Translations under genes and position numbers: made by a program
From: Bacteroides sp.
GTDB taxonomy: Bacteria; Bacteroidota; Bacteroidia; Bacteroidales; Muribaculaceae
Assembly (NCBI GenBank): GCA_023665145.1
Contig: JAMPEM010000003.1
Location: 1-64,000, forward strand
DNA length: 64,000 bases
Direction: 5' to 3'
The notes under the pieces: generated by a model
What the model was told of the DNA's origin: nothing
Seen by the model: the letters and a program-made list of their open reading frames with translations, nothing else
Databases searched by the model: none
Part shown: positions 23,327-33,863 of the stretch, in pieces
Numbering within the stretch: position 1 is the first letter of the stretch
How the letters are laid out: each line of letters starts with the position of its first letter

Positions 23327-24229
23327 ATGATTCTGAACACCCGTAAAATCAAACCGTACGTTCTCCCCGCTGCAATTATTCTCGGACTGATATTCCACGA
23401 CGCATGTGGCATGATATCCGGAATTGTACCCTATCTGATATTCGCCATTCTAATCCTCTCTTTCGCCTCTACAAATCTGAGAAAGCTCAAATTCAAAAAA
23501 CTTGACCTTTGGCTTATGCTATTTCAAGCTCTCGCCTCATTAGCTCTTTACATCTCATTCCAATTCCTTTTTCACAACGAGGCTTTAGCTCAAGGAATGA
23601 TGCTCGCTGCCCTGTGTCCTGTTGCTTCCTCTGTAACTGTAGTAGCAACCATGCTCGGGGCCAAAAGAGAAAACACCATAGCATACACCATTGTCGGAAA
23701 CCTGTTGATTTGCGTCCTCGCCCCGGCCATTTTCGTTTTCATCGGTAATAATCCTTATTCAAACCTCACCGATTCTTTCTATGCCATATTCGGCAAAATA
23801 GCTACAATTATCGGTCTTCCTTTCTTTATTATGCTCATAATCCAGATTTGGGCAAAACCCGTCAATAAGATTATCAGCAATTTCTCCGGATTATCGTTCT
23901 ATCTCTGGGCGGCCGCTCTGCTGCTGACACTCGGCCAAACCATCGATTTCATTTTCTTGCATGGGAAGGGGCATCTCCACCTTATTGTGGGTTTAGGCCT
24001 GGGCGCAGCAATCCTATGCCCTCTGCAATTCTTCATCGGCCGGCTCATAGGCAAACGATTCGGCGACACTATTGCCGGACAACAACTCCTCGGTCAGAAA
24101 AACTCCGCTATGGGAATATGGATGGCTAATACATATCTGAATCCACTCGCTTCAACTTTTCTCGCCTTCTACAGCATTTGGCAAAACATCCTCAATTCTC
24201 GTCAAATATATCTCGCTGAGAAAAATTAG
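23327..24229 (+). CDS. BASS-family (bile acid:sodium symporter-like) transporter
   Basis: The 300-residue protein has about nine or ten membrane helices. ALCPVASSVTVVATMLGAKR carries the conserved discontinuous-helix region of bile acid:sodium symporter relatives, and GQKNSAMGIWMANTYLNPL is the second one near residue 258. These Bacteroidetes members are called transporters of unknown substrate; sodium-coupled uptake of organic anions is the family norm. Its last four bases overlap the end of the convergent P-type ATPase gene. No terminator separates the two. Confidence 0.8.
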   Translation: MILNTRKIKPYVLPAAIILGLIFHDACGMISGIVPYLIFAILILSFASTNLRKLKFKKLDLWLMLFQALASLALYISFQFLFHNEALAQGMMLAALCPVASSVTVVATMLGAKRENTIAYTIVGNLLICVLAPAIFVFIGNNPYSNLTDSFYAIFGKIATIIGLPFFIMLIIQIWAKPVNKIISNFSGLSFYLWAAALLLTLGQTIDFIFLHGKGHLHLIVGLGLGAAILCPLQFFIGRLIGKRFGDTIAGQQLLGQKNSAMGIWMANTYLNPLASTFLAFYSIWQNILNSRQIYLAEKN

Positions 24230-26886
24230 AGTCTCTTGAGACGTCGCCAAAGTTCGCCTACCCATAACACTATCGAGCTACATCCGATGATGATTTCCCA
24301 ATCAGATAAGCTCAAAGGAACCACATTAAAAAATTGTCCCCCGAACGTCACGATCAGAAGCTGCCCGAAAAATATACACCCAACGATTAACACAAATCCG
24401 CTGCATCCCTTAAGATGAAACGCTGATTGCCGCGTTCCGAATGCTCTGGCATTGAAAAGATTCCAGAACTGTAAAAAAACGAATATCGTGAAAAACAATG
24501 ACAATTCATACAAGCTCAATCCCGTATTTGCCCCAAGACTCAATCGGCCTATCTCCCTTAATCCCGTCAGATTCGTATGCTCCAAATAATATAATAATAC
24601 TAATAGAACTGCAAAGAATACACTCCCGACTCCAATTATAAATCTCCACATTGCCCCCGTAATAATAAATTTCTGACGATTACGCGGTGCATCATTCATC
24701 ACATTTCTTGTCGGTGGCAACGATGCAAGTGCCATAGCTGCGAATGTATCCATTATAAGATTGACCCATAGCATTTGTGTCACTGTCAATGGTGATTGAA
24801 GACCCATAAACGCTCCACAAAGCACGATTAAACAAGCGGCAACATTTACCGTCAATTGAAACAATATAAACTTCTGGATATTCTTATATAACGACCGTCC
24901 CCACATCACAGCCCTCCCTATCGATGAAAATGAATTGTCGATAATCGTAATATCCGACGCCTCCTTTGCTACAGATGTCCCGTCGCCCATCGAAAGTCCT
25001 ACATGGGCAGCCTTCAGCGCCGGTGCATCATTTGTGCCGTCACCGGTCACAGCTACCACCTCTCCCCGTCTCTGCAACGCCTCCACAAGTCGCTTCTTGT
25101 CCATCGGCCGAGCCCTCGCTATAATCTTCAAGTCCGACACTCTGTCAGACAACTCTTCATCACTGAGTGTCTCAAATTCCACACCGGTAATGATATTTTT
25201 ATCGCCATCCAAGGCATCATTCCACAACCCAATCTGTCGACCTATCTCTTTCGCCGTCCCGGGGGTATCTCCGGTCACTATCTTAATCTTTATCCCGGCA
25301 TTCAACACTTCCGCAACCGCATCCGGTACATCTTCCCTCACAGGATCAGAAATGGCCACGATCCCCATAAACGTCAAATCCGGAGATACAACCTTACCAT
25401 CCTCTATAGTCGCGTCCTCCGGCTCCACTATACAATATGCGAACCCCAATGTCCGCATAGCTTGATTCTGATATCCAAGCAACATAGCATCTATCTCCGC
25501 TTCGCCTACTCCTGACTTGTTCCCACACATCTTGAAAACTATCTCCGGAGCACCTTTTACATACAACATAGACTTCCCCAAAGCGGATTCAACTACTGTC
25601 GCCATATATTTCCGTTCGGTAGTAAACGGCAACTCTTCCACTTTCCTGACACTGTTTCGAAGATTTCTATAATCTTTACCCTGCGAACTCAACCACAACA
25701 ATAACGCCCCCTCCGTCGGATTACCTATCACCTCCGGATTCTCTCCGCTTAAATCCAACTCCGCTGTAGAATTCACAGCCAAACCCTCAGATATTATCCT
25801 CTCCGGAAGATCGCCGAAAAAGTCCCACTTATAAACCTGCATCCTGTTCTGAGTCAATGTCCCCGTCTTATCTGTACAAATTACAGTCGTCGCTCCCATT
25901 GTCTCACACGCATGCATCTTGCGCACAAGATTATTAGTCTTCAACATCCTGCGCATCGAATAGGCCAACGCCAACGTAACAGCCATCGGCAATCCCTCCG
26001 GAACTGCTACCACTACAAGTGTCACAGCTATCATCACAGTTTGCAGGAAATATGCTATAAACCCTAACCAGTCAAATTCCGGCATCCTGAGGAAATACAT
26101 CAATAGGCGACCTGCTATTATCACACCACCTATCACATAAGAAGACACAGACACCAATCTCCCAAGCCGCTCCAACTGCTCCGTTAACGGTGTCTTTACC
26201 GAATTATCTATCTGCGCAGCCACAAAGACTTTCCCGTCTTCCGTATTGTCTCCAACTGCTGTCACCTCCATAACACCATGACCCTCCATCACTTTCGTGC
26301 CTCGCATCACAGCATCTGTAGCAAACGTCGCATCCGGATCCGCATCCTCTGCCTTCGCACTCTTATGACACAACGGCTCTCCCGTTAATGTCGACTCATC
26401 CACACTCAAAGTAACAGACTCAAGTAACCTACCGTCTGCCGGTATCTCATCCCCGGTGTTTATTATCACGACATCCCCCACCACTACATCCCGTTTCGGT
26501 ATCTTTAACGTATTTCCCGAACGTATCACCTGCACCGGCTCGTCATCATTCACCTTATTAAGTATGGCAAACTCCTTATCGGCCTTCATTTCAAAGAGAA
26601 AGGCCAATCCTGTAGCAAGCAAAATCGCGATAAAAATCCCTATCGGCTCAAAAAATACACCCGCACCCTGCTCCAATCCCCAATACTCATAACATGATAT
26701 CCCGATGGACAATACACCGGCCACCATCAATATCACAATCAAGGGATCTGAGAATTTTGATGCAAACTGACACCACATCGATTCTTTGGGCGGTGGTGTC
26801 AGAATGTTTACACCATGTAGCTTACGGCTTTGCGCAACCTCTTCTTCATTTAACCCCTTATACCTTTTTTTTTGCTCCTTATCCAT
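24226..26886 (-). CDS. Calcium-transporting P-type ATPase (P2B-like)
   Basis: The 886-residue protein has the full P-type layout: N-terminal cation-ATPase segment, TGE actuator motif at 168-170, VPEGLP in helix M4 (295-300), the phosphorylation motif DKTGT starting at Asp339, KGAPE in the nucleotide domain, TGDGTNDAPAL, and six C-terminal membrane helices. PEGL and the overall pattern place it with calcium pumps of the PMCA/SERCA type. It should expel calcium (or a similar divalent ion) using ATP. It has its own start at 26886, 22 bases after the GNAT gene, so the two are probably co-transcribed. Confidence 0.9.
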   Translation of the reverse strand: MDKEQKKRYKGLNEEEVAQSRKLHGVNILTPPPKESMWCQFASKFSDPLIVILMVAGVLSIGISCYEYWGLEQGAGVFFEPIGIFIAILLATGLAFLFEMKADKEFAILNKVNDDEPVQVIRSGNTLKIPKRDVVVGDVVIINTGDEIPADGRLLESVTLSVDESTLTGEPLCHKSAKAEDADPDATFATDAVMRGTKVMEGHGVMEVTAVGDNTEDGKVFVAAQIDNSVKTPLTEQLERLGRLVSVSSYVIGGVIIAGRLLMYFLRMPEFDWLGFIAYFLQTVMIAVTLVVVAVPEGLPMAVTLALAYSMRRMLKTNNLVRKMHACETMGATTVICTDKTGTLTQNRMQVYKWDFFGDLPERIISEGLAVNSTAELDLSGENPEVIGNPTEGALLLWLSSQGKDYRNLRNSVRKVEELPFTTERKYMATVVESALGKSMLYVKGAPEIVFKMCGNKSGVGEAEIDAMLLGYQNQAMRTLGFAYCIVEPEDATIEDGKVVSPDLTFMGIVAISDPVREDVPDAVAEVLNAGIKIKIVTGDTPGTAKEIGRQIGLWNDALDGDKNIITGVEFETLSDEELSDRVSDLKIIARARPMDKKRLVEALQRRGEVVAVTGDGTNDAPALKAAHVGLSMGDGTSVAKEASDITIIDNSFSSIGRAVMWGRSLYKNIQKFILFQLTVNVAACLIVLCGAFMGLQSPLTVTQMLWVNLIMDTFAAMALASLPPTRNVMNDAPRNRQKFIITGAMWRFIIGVGSVFFAVLLVLLYYLEHTNLTGLREIGRLSLGANTGLSLYELSLFFTIFVFLQFWNLFNARAFGTRQSAFHLKGCSGFVLIVGCIFFGQLLIVTFGGQFFNVVPLSLSDWEIIIGCSSIVLWVGELWRRLKRL

Positions 26887-26908
26887 TATATATATATATG
26901 CAGGTCGT

Positions 26909-27517
26909 TCAATAAATTATATCCTGTACCTCAAGCACCATATGATCCATAAGCTCACCGGCAAAATATCGCTCCCCTACTTTCCTGAATCCCATTGAAT
27001 CATACAACCGACGAGCATTCCGGTTGCTCTTGTCGCATAAAAGGCCTAACGGCTTATGACTCTCCACTCCCCTTTTCGCCATCGCTTTTATTAGCATCTT
27101 AGCTATTCCCCTTCCCCTATTTTCCGGGAATACCGCCAGACTGTCAAGATAATACTCCTCCGGCCCGGTCTCATCCGGCACCTCACGAAGCTCCTTCTCT
27201 GTGACCATAAATCCAAGCTTGCGACACGCCACCTCAAAAAAAGCCTTGCGCAGCTCATGCAGCCGCATTCCGTCATATCCCACTACAATTCCCACGACAT
27301 TCCCGTCTTCATCTATCCCCTTGAGCGAATTCAAATACGAATACTGAGAATCCTCCCGCGAAGCCAATTCCGTAAAAACATCCGTTACTACTGACACATC
27401 CCTGCCATTTGCCAAATTATGCTCCAACTCCGGTCCGATAGCTGCCACCACTGCCTCTGCAATCAGCCGTGAATCCTCCTTATTAGCCGGCACCACCCTT
27501 ATTTTTCCGTCTTTCAT
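26909..27517 (-). CDS. GNAT family N-acetyltransferase
   Basis: The 202-residue protein shows the GNAT acetyl-CoA-binding motif LAVFPENRGRGIAKMLIKAM (about 130-149), followed by GLLCDKSNRNARRLYDSMGF. An N-terminal section begins IRVVPANKEDSRLIAEAVVA. It acetylates an amine on an unknown small molecule or protein. It lies 22 bases upstream of the calcium pump. The start at 27517 is supported by the immediate entry into the first GNAT strand. Confidence 0.85.
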   Translation of the reverse strand: MKDGKIRVVPANKEDSRLIAEAVVAAIGPELEHNLANGRDVSVVTDVFTELASREDSQYSYLNSLKGIDEDGNVVGIVVGYDGMRLHELRKAFFEVACRKLGFMVTEKELREVPDETGPEEYYLDSLAVFPENRGRGIAKMLIKAMAKRGVESHKPLGLLCDKSNRNARRLYDSMGFRKVGERYFAGELMDHMVLEVQDIIY

Positions 27518-27631
27518 ACATTACTTAACAAAATATTTACAACTATGTTTTAGAGACTGTTCCAACCTGTTAAAAACTTTTAAAATGTTATTCAACTATT
27601 GATTTCTTATTCACAGTTCAGAATTTTTTGT

Positions 27632-27639
27632 TAAATTTG
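27632..27639 (+). promoter_or_regulatory. -7 box of the DUF6242 lipoprotein gene
   Basis: TAAATTTG followed by C fits TAnnTTTG. The -33 position has only a weak TTATT. Transcription starting near 27645 rules out the TTG at 27628 as a start codon and favours the GTG at 27718. Confidence 0.5.
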
Positions 27640-27717
27640 CAAGTTGAAAAGTGTGTTCCCTTGCTTGCCACCATTCAAGGTTTCAGCGTTCAAGGCACTG
27701 TTAATTTACATAACAAC

Positions 27718-29217
27718 GTGAAAAATAAAACCATACGCACCATATTGAGCACCTTATTGCTATTCTCCGTGCTCACCACGCTAACGTCTTCTTGTAATTC
27801 TAAAGATGAAGACGAACCCGGTTACACACCATCTTCCTCTGTAGCCATTACCGGATTCAAACTTAAACCCAACAAGAACGTTATGCTCAATCTCGATTCC
27901 GTATTCTTCTCCATCGACCTCGAACACGGAATCATTTACAACGCTGACTCCCTGCCTATGGGAACCCCCGTCACCAAATTAATCCCTGTTATTACATACC
28001 CCACTGAATGTTCCGCTGCCACAATACGTATGACAAACGGAGCTCACAAACAAGGTGAAATCAACTATAAGGAAAACCCCAACGACACAATCGATTTCTC
28101 CGGTGATGTAACATTCACACTCACAGCACAAAACGGCATAGATTTCAGAACTTACCGACTTAAAGTCAATGTGCATAAAGTCAAACCCGATTCCCTTTGC
28201 TTTGACAAACAAGCTGTCAGTTCTCTCCCCTCCCGTCTCCCCAATCCCAAAAATCAGAAAACCGTCCAATATAGAAATGGCGTACTTTCAATGATTCAAG
28301 AAAATGACAATTCCTGGACCATCGCAACATCCTCAAGCACTGCCCAATGGATAAAAACAGCAGTCTCGCCAATCTTTAATCCCGACCTCAGATCCCTCAC
28401 CGTCACCGACGATATTCTTTACATCCTCGATGATAATGGTGCCATGTATAAATCAAATGACGGAATCGCTTGGATGTCAATCGGGAAATCCTGGCACAAA
28501 ATACTTGGAGCTTACGGCAACGACCTGCTCGGCATCAAATCCGAAAACGGAAAATATTTCCACACCTCCCTTTCAGGCAAATTCCCCGAAACGGAAGTTG
28601 CGGAAAATTTCCCAATCAACATGTCAAGCAATATGCTTTGCCTGACAAGCAAATTCGCAATTGACCCCATCGGTTTCATTACCGGAGGTCTCTCTGCCGA
28701 CGGCTCTGCAGTAAACGGAACTTGGGGATTCGACGGACACTCATGGACCCAAATCAGCAATAATCCATGCCCTGCCCTGACCGACCCCGTAGTTGCTCCA
28801 TATTTCGTATATAAACAAACCTCTGCCTCATGGATACAAACCGAATTCCCCGTTATGATTCTTTTCGGTGGCAAACTTGCCGATGGCTCTCTAAACAACA
28901 AAACTTATATAACCATCGATAACGGGGTCAATTGGGTTCAAGCCCCGGCTAACCTCTCACTGCCGGACATTATACCGGCCACCACTCAAGCTGATGTCGC
29001 TATTCTTTCCTTCCCAATGCAAGGCAACCTCGCTGATGCATGGAAAGACACGCCCAATAAAATCCGCCAACGCCTCAATTACAAGGTAGAAGGTTACGAC
29101 ATATCATGGGAGTGTCCTTACCTTTACATCTTCGGAGGTATTGACAATGAAGGAAAGCTCAACGATATCGTATGGCGCGGTGTCCTCGCTCGCCTCACAT
29201 TCATGCCCTTAATCTGA
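27718..29217 (+). CDS. DUF6242 domain lipoprotein
   Basis: With the GTG at 27718 as start, the protein opens KNKTIRTILSTLLLFSVLTT followed by a lipobox ending in SSC, so it should be a lipoprotein of about 499 residues. Residues about 35-135 look like a bacterial Ig-like/cadherin-like N-terminal domain (VAITGFKLKPN... FRTYRLKVNV). The rest has propeller-like repeats with GG and W at turns (FGGKLADG, FGGIDNEG). This is the Bacteroidetes DUF6242 arrangement. The function is unknown. It is followed, in the order common in Bacteroides, by a DUF6089 protein, uppS and bamA, which suggests an envelope role. Confidence 0.78.
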   Translation: MKNKTIRTILSTLLLFSVLTTLTSSCNSKDEDEPGYTPSSSVAITGFKLKPNKNVMLNLDSVFFSIDLEHGIIYNADSLPMGTPVTKLIPVITYPTECSAATIRMTNGAHKQGEINYKENPNDTIDFSGDVTFTLTAQNGIDFRTYRLKVNVHKVKPDSLCFDKQAVSSLPSRLPNPKNQKTVQYRNGVLSMIQENDNSWTIATSSSTAQWIKTAVSPIFNPDLRSLTVTDDILYILDDNGAMYKSNDGIAWMSIGKSWHKILGAYGNDLLGIKSENGKYFHTSLSGKFPETEVAENFPINMSSNMLCLTSKFAIDPIGFITGGLSADGSAVNGTWGFDGHSWTQISNNPCPALTDPVVAPYFVYKQTSASWIQTEFPVMILFGGKLADGSLNNKTYITIDNGVNWVQAPANLSLPDIIPATTQADVAILSFPMQGNLADAWKDTPNKIRQRLNYKVEGYDISWECPYLYIFGGIDNEGKLNDIVWRGVLARLTFMPLI

Positions 29218-29244
29218 TTTATTACATTCAACACCTAAATAAAA

Positions 29245-29940
29245 TTGACCGGATTTATTCGTCATATTATCTGTCTGGCAATTGCAATCTTTTCGATTGC
29301 AACGGCATCCAATTGTTCCGCTCAGGAAGACTATCGGTTTGACATCGGCCTCGGACTCGGAATGACCGGATACCTCGGCGATGCCAACACTGCCAACCTA
29401 TGGAAAAATCCCGGATTCGATGGAGAACTCCTATTCAGATATATCGTAAATCCGCGTTGGGGACTCAAAACCAACCTATATGTCGGAACCCTCAGAGGCA
29501 ACTCTGCCCAAATGACAAATGTCATGCCATCCGACATAAACTACAAATTCTCCACTACATTCGTAGAACTCGGAGAAATTGCCGAATTTAATTTCTTCAA
29601 TTTCGGCATGGGTGAATCTTACCGTAAGCTCAAAAGAATCACTCCCTACATAGCTGCCGGGCTCGGATTCAATTATTGGAAAGTCGATTCCTACAACGGA
29701 TTTGCTTTCAATATCCCTTTCGGAATTGGTGTCAAATACAAATTAAACCGTCGTGTCAACCTCGGACTCGAATTTCTTATGAAAAAAGTCTTTACCGACA
29801 AGCTCGACGGACCTCAACTCGATGACCCATACTTAATAAAAAGCTCCTTCCTCAAAAATACCGATTGGTACAGCACTCTGACTTTCACCGTTACATACGA
29901 ATTCAGCAAACGTTGCGCCGTATGCCACTACAAAGATTGA
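29245..29940 (+). CDS. DUF6089 family outer membrane beta-barrel protein
   Basis: No ATG precedes the signal peptide, so translation probably begins at the TTG at 29245: TGFIRHIICLAIAIFSIATA, then SNCSAQ. The mature part has alternating amphipathic strands (YRFDIGLGLGMTGYLGDANT and WYSTLTFTVTYEFSK at the end), as in small OmpA-like or porin-type barrels. DUF6089 proteins sit next to uppS and bamA in many Bacteroidales. The barrel's function is not known. It is probably co-transcribed with the lipoprotein upstream, 27 bases away. Confidence 0.8.
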   Translation: MTGFIRHIICLAIAIFSIATASNCSAQEDYRFDIGLGLGMTGYLGDANTANLWKNPGFDGELLFRYIVNPRWGLKTNLYVGTLRGNSAQMTNVMPSDINYKFSTTFVELGEIAEFNFFNFGMGESYRKLKRITPYIAAGLGFNYWKVDSYNGFAFNIPFGIGVKYKLNRRVNLGLEFLMKKVFTDKLDGPQLDDPYLIKSSFLKNTDWYSTLTFTVTYEFSKRCAVCHYKD

Positions 29941-29993
29941 GATTACTGAACCAAACTATGACGAATTTACCTTCAAAGCATTAAACATCTGAA

Positions 29994-30785
29994 ATGAAGA
30001 AGGATGAGATAATAAACCAGCTTACTGCGCACGACAAAAAGTTTTGCGCACTGCACAATGCCACCATCCCTGAACATGTCGCTATGATTATGGACGGGAA
30101 CGGTCGTTGGGCAAAGCTCAAAGGACTCCCTCGCAGTGCAGGCCACTACGAAGGCGTAAAGACTGTCAGACGCGTCACTGAGCTTTCTTCCGACCTCGGC
30201 ATAAAATATCTCACCCTCTATGCCTTCTCCACCGAAAACTGGAACAGACCACAACATGAAGTTGACACTCTGATGCACCTAATCGGAATCGCAATCCAAC
30301 AGGAACTTCCCGATTTGATAAAAAACAATGTCAGACTTCACCTTATCGGCGACCTCAGCAGAATACCGGATGAGGCTCTAAATCGTCTACACGATGCCGA
30401 AAACAAGACTGCACATTGTTCCGGCCTAAATCTCCTTATGTGCATCAGCTACTCCTCACGTTGGGAAATAACGAATGCCGCCCGAAAAATAGCCCTTGAA
30501 GCAGCCAACGGTGACTTATCGCCCGACAACATTGACGAAAATATATTCGCTGCACACCTCGCTACTGCCGGATTTCCCGACCCCGACCTCCTCATTCGCA
30601 CCGGCGGTGATTGCAGAGTGAGCAACTATCTTCTGTGGCAGATTGCGTACAGTGAACTGAAATTCACCAACACACTCTGGCCCGATTTTGACAAAACAGA
30701 ATATGCGACTATACTGCTTGAATATCAAAACCGTGAGCGACGTTTCGGTATGACTTCCGAACAAGTATCCGAGTCGAATACATAA
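29994..30785 (+). CDS. uppS: Isoprenyl transferase (undecaprenyl diphosphate synthase)
   Basis: HVAMIMDGNGRWAKLKGLPR at about residue 23 contains the catalytic Asp and the pyrophosphate-binding loop of cis-prenyltransferases. YAFSTENWNRP and LLIRTGGDCRVSNYLLWQIA are the other conserved blocks. The enzyme condenses isopentenyl diphosphate to make the C55 lipid carrier for cell-wall and surface polysaccharide synthesis in the cytoplasm. The length of 263 residues is normal. It lies 24 bases before bamA in the standard Bacteroidetes order. Confidence 0.93.
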   Translation: MKKDEIINQLTAHDKKFCALHNATIPEHVAMIMDGNGRWAKLKGLPRSAGHYEGVKTVRRVTELSSDLGIKYLTLYAFSTENWNRPQHEVDTLMHLIGIAIQQELPDLIKNNVRLHLIGDLSRIPDEALNRLHDAENKTAHCSGLNLLMCISYSSRWEITNAARKIALEAANGDLSPDNIDENIFAAHLATAGFPDPDLLIRTGGDCRVSNYLLWQIAYSELKFTNTLWPDFDKTEYATILLEYQNRERRFGMTSEQVSESNT

Positions 30786-30809
30786 TACCATCCCCCTCCT
30801 CTATTATCC

Positions 30810-33707
30810 ATGATAAGAATGTTGACTAAAACCTACATCCATAACAGTTTGAAAGCAATGTTCCGGCACAAAAAATTGTCGGCGGCATCATTCTTTACGC
30901 TCTTAATTATCGTCACTGCACTGCACCTTCGTGCCCAACTTCCCGAGATAGCACCCGAAGGCTCCGCAGGCGCCACCCCTATGACCCCGAACACAGAGCA
31001 ACAAACCATTAATAACACCGATTCCACTACACAGCCGGAAGCAATTATAAATCTGCCGTCTGACTCAATCACTCAGACCACTCCCGCACAGCCACTTATT
31101 GCGGATTCTGTAGTCACTATAAAAGCCGAGCCCAAAACTCAAAAAATTGTCGGTGACACAATCTACTATCCGGACATCATCTACTCTCCGATGCCCAAGA
31201 AATATGAAATCGCCGGTATAAAAGTTACAGGAATGCCCGGCTCCGATGAGTATCTGATTATTGGATTTTCAGGACTTAATGTAGGAGACAAAATAGAGAT
31301 TCCCGGTGAAGAAATTACTGCCGCTGTTAAACGATTCTGGCGACAAGGACTTTACTCAAAGATTCAAATCCACGCTGAAAAAATAGTCGGTGACAAAGTT
31401 TGGCTCGACATCGAGTTAAAAGCTCGTCCCCGTATGTCTGAAATGGTTTTCCACGGTGCAAAAAGTGGTGAGAAAAAAGACCTTACAGAAAAGCTCGGTA
31501 TGGTGTCAGGCCAACAATTGACCCCCAACATCATTGCCCAAGCCAAAACAATCATTGAGAGATATTACTCAGCCAAAGGATTCAAAAATGCCGTTATCGA
31601 AATCAAAGAAGTGCCTGACCTGAGCAACCGCGATTACGTAACTCTCAATGTATACATCAACCGTAACAACAAGGTAAAAGTACATAAAATATACATTGAC
31701 GGAAACTCCGAACTCAGCGACAACAAGATTAAACGAGCCATGAAGAAAACAAATGAGAACGGCAACATTCTCAACCTCTTCAAGCAGAAAAAATTCGTAG
31801 ATCAAGATTATCGTGATGACAAAGAACGAATCATTCAGAAATACAACGAACTCGGTTATCGCGATGCAAAAATTGTCAGTGACTCCATAGTAAAATACAA
31901 CGACAAAACTGTCGACGTACATATCAAGGTAGATGAAGGTAAAAAATATTACATCAGTGACATCTCCTGGGTGGGAAACACTGTCTATCCCACCGAAGTA
32001 CTCAACAATCTTCTCGACATATATCCCGGTGACGTTTATAATCAAAAGCAGCTCACAAAACGCACCGTTGAGGACGATGACGCAGTCGCAAACCTTTACC
32101 TTGATAACGGCTACCTCTTCTTCCAGCTTATCCCTATCGAGGAAAATGTAAAGAATGACAGTATCGCACTGCAGATGAGAATACTTGAAGGTCCTCAGGC
32201 AAGAATCAACAACGTAGTCATCAACGGTAACGACCAGCTTTACGAAAAGGTAATCCGACGAGAACTCCGCGTTCGCCCCGGCGACCTCTTCTCCAAAAGC
32301 GAACTGATGCGTTCTGCTCGTGAAATTGCATCTTCGGGTCACTTCAATCCCGAAAACATGGACATACGTCCCGAACCTAACGAAACAGACGGAACTGTAG
32401 ACATTATATTCAACCTTGAATCAAAAGCCAACGACAAGCTCCAATTCTCATTCGGTTGGGGTCAAACCGGTATCACCGGACAACTTGCTGTCTCTTTCTC
32501 CAATTTCTCCATAAAAAACCTTTTCAACCCCTCGGCCTACAAAGGAATAATCCCTCGAGGCGATGGTCAAACTCTATCACTCTCTGCTCAAACCAACGCC
32601 AGATACTATCAAAGCTATAACATATCATTCTTTGACCCCTGGATAGGAGGAAAACGACCAAACTCCCTAAGCTTCTCGATCGATTACAGCCGAAGCACCG
32701 GTATCAACCAAAGTTATTACGGTGACAATTGGAGCAACGCATGGATGAACTCCCTCTGGACTCAAGGCTCATACGGAACAGATTATGCCAACTATAGCTA
32801 CCAAAACGCCTACGACCCCAACAAAGTAATTCAACTTGCAGGTATCAGTGTCGGTTACGGTACACGTCTGAGCTGGCCCGATGACTATTTCCAAATTCAA
32901 GCCTCTTTGGCCTACAGATGGTACTACCTCAAAAACTGGGAGTATCTCGTTTATATGCAAAACGGATCTTCCAACTCCCTCACACTCTCTCTTAATCTCT
33001 CCCGAAACAGTACAGACAACCCATTCTACACTCGCCGAGGTTCCCAATTCTCAATCGAATTCTCCGCAACACCCCCGGCAAGCCTCTTCGGCAAACGCGA
33101 TTGGAGACATCTTTACTACACCGCTCAACAAGGAGGCACCGCTGCTACAAACGCAAAAAAAGAGCTGTATAAATGGATTGAATATTGGAAGCTCAAATTC
33201 AAAAGCAAAACATATACACCTCTCACTGACCCGGACGGACAATGGACTCTCGTGCTTATGACAAGAGCAGATTTCGGTTTGCTCGGTTCATACAATAAAT
33301 ACCTCAAAACACCTTTCGAAACCTTCTATTTCGGAGGCGACGGTATGACGGGAGGTTACAACTATGCGACCGAAACAGTAGGTATGCGAGGTTACGAAAA
33401 CGGTCAGTTTACCCCGATGTTCTATGAAGGTTACGCATATGGTCGCTTCACTATGGAGCTTCACTTCCCCTTTATGCTTCAACCCTCTACCACTATCTAT
33501 GGACTCTGCTTTGTAGAAGCCGGTAATGCCTGGACCTCCGTCAAAGACTTCTCTCCCTTCAATCTCAAACGAAGTGCCGGTGTAGGTGCCCGAATCTATC
33601 TGTCCGTTATCGGATTCCTAGGTATAGACTGGGCATACGGTTTCGATAAAGTATGGGGACACAGAGGCGGCAGTCAATTCCATTTCATCCTCGGACAAGA
33701 GTTCTGA
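30810..33707 (+). CDS. bamA: BamA outer membrane protein assembly factor
   Basis: The 965-residue protein has a signal region (cleavage near ALHLRAQ, residue 43), a low-complexity Pro/Thr/Gln segment (45-115), five POTRA-like domains (about 125-500, with VKVHKIYIDGNSELSDNKIK and PQARINNVVINGNDQLYEKV) and a C-terminal 16-stranded barrel ending HFILGQEF with the terminal Phe. It is the central subunit of the machine that folds outer membrane proteins. An in-frame ATG at 30858 is a possible alternative start. The linker after the signal peptide is longer than in Proteobacteria. It is followed by two ompH genes. Confidence 0.93.
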   Translation: MIRMLTKTYIHNSLKAMFRHKKLSAASFFTLLIIVTALHLRAQLPEIAPEGSAGATPMTPNTEQQTINNTDSTTQPEAIINLPSDSITQTTPAQPLIADSVVTIKAEPKTQKIVGDTIYYPDIIYSPMPKKYEIAGIKVTGMPGSDEYLIIGFSGLNVGDKIEIPGEEITAAVKRFWRQGLYSKIQIHAEKIVGDKVWLDIELKARPRMSEMVFHGAKSGEKKDLTEKLGMVSGQQLTPNIIAQAKTIIERYYSAKGFKNAVIEIKEVPDLSNRDYVTLNVYINRNNKVKVHKIYIDGNSELSDNKIKRAMKKTNENGNILNLFKQKKFVDQDYRDDKERIIQKYNELGYRDAKIVSDSIVKYNDKTVDVHIKVDEGKKYYISDISWVGNTVYPTEVLNNLLDIYPGDVYNQKQLTKRTVEDDDAVANLYLDNGYLFFQLIPIEENVKNDSIALQMRILEGPQARINNVVINGNDQLYEKVIRRELRVRPGDLFSKSELMRSAREIASSGHFNPENMDIRPEPNETDGTVDIIFNLESKANDKLQFSFGWGQTGITGQLAVSFSNFSIKNLFNPSAYKGIIPRGDGQTLSLSAQTNARYYQSYNISFFDPWIGGKRPNSLSFSIDYSRSTGINQSYYGDNWSNAWMNSLWTQGSYGTDYANYSYQNAYDPNKVIQLAGISVGYGTRLSWPDDYFQIQASLAYRWYYLKNWEYLVYMQNGSSNSLTLSLNLSRNSTDNPFYTRRGSQFSIEFSATPPASLFGKRDWRHLYYTAQQGGTAATNAKKELYKWIEYWKLKFKSKTYTPLTDPDGQWTLVLMTRADFGLLGSYNKYLKTPFETFYFGGDGMTGGYNYATETVGMRGYENGQFTPMFYEGYAYGRFTMELHFPFMLQPSTTIYGLCFVEAGNAWTSVKDFSPFNLKRSAGVGARIYLSVIGFLGIDWAYGFDKVWGHRGGSQFHFILGQEF

Positions 33708-33863
33708 CACACTTCAATCATTTAACCATACGGACTTGGAATAAAAAGCTCAATGATGCTATGACTGCAGCACCGGACAATACAACAATGACGCGTTTCA
33801 AAGCGTTTTAAACTCAAAGAGGTTTATCATGTCTTATTAATGAAACGCTAAAAACAAAATTTT

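Noticed and set aside
31569..32342. Long open frame (257 codons) on the minus strand inside bamA
   Set aside because: It lies wholly within the POTRA-coding part of bamA. Its composition (runs of Val, Ile, Phe) is that of an antisense shadow and there is no start signal.
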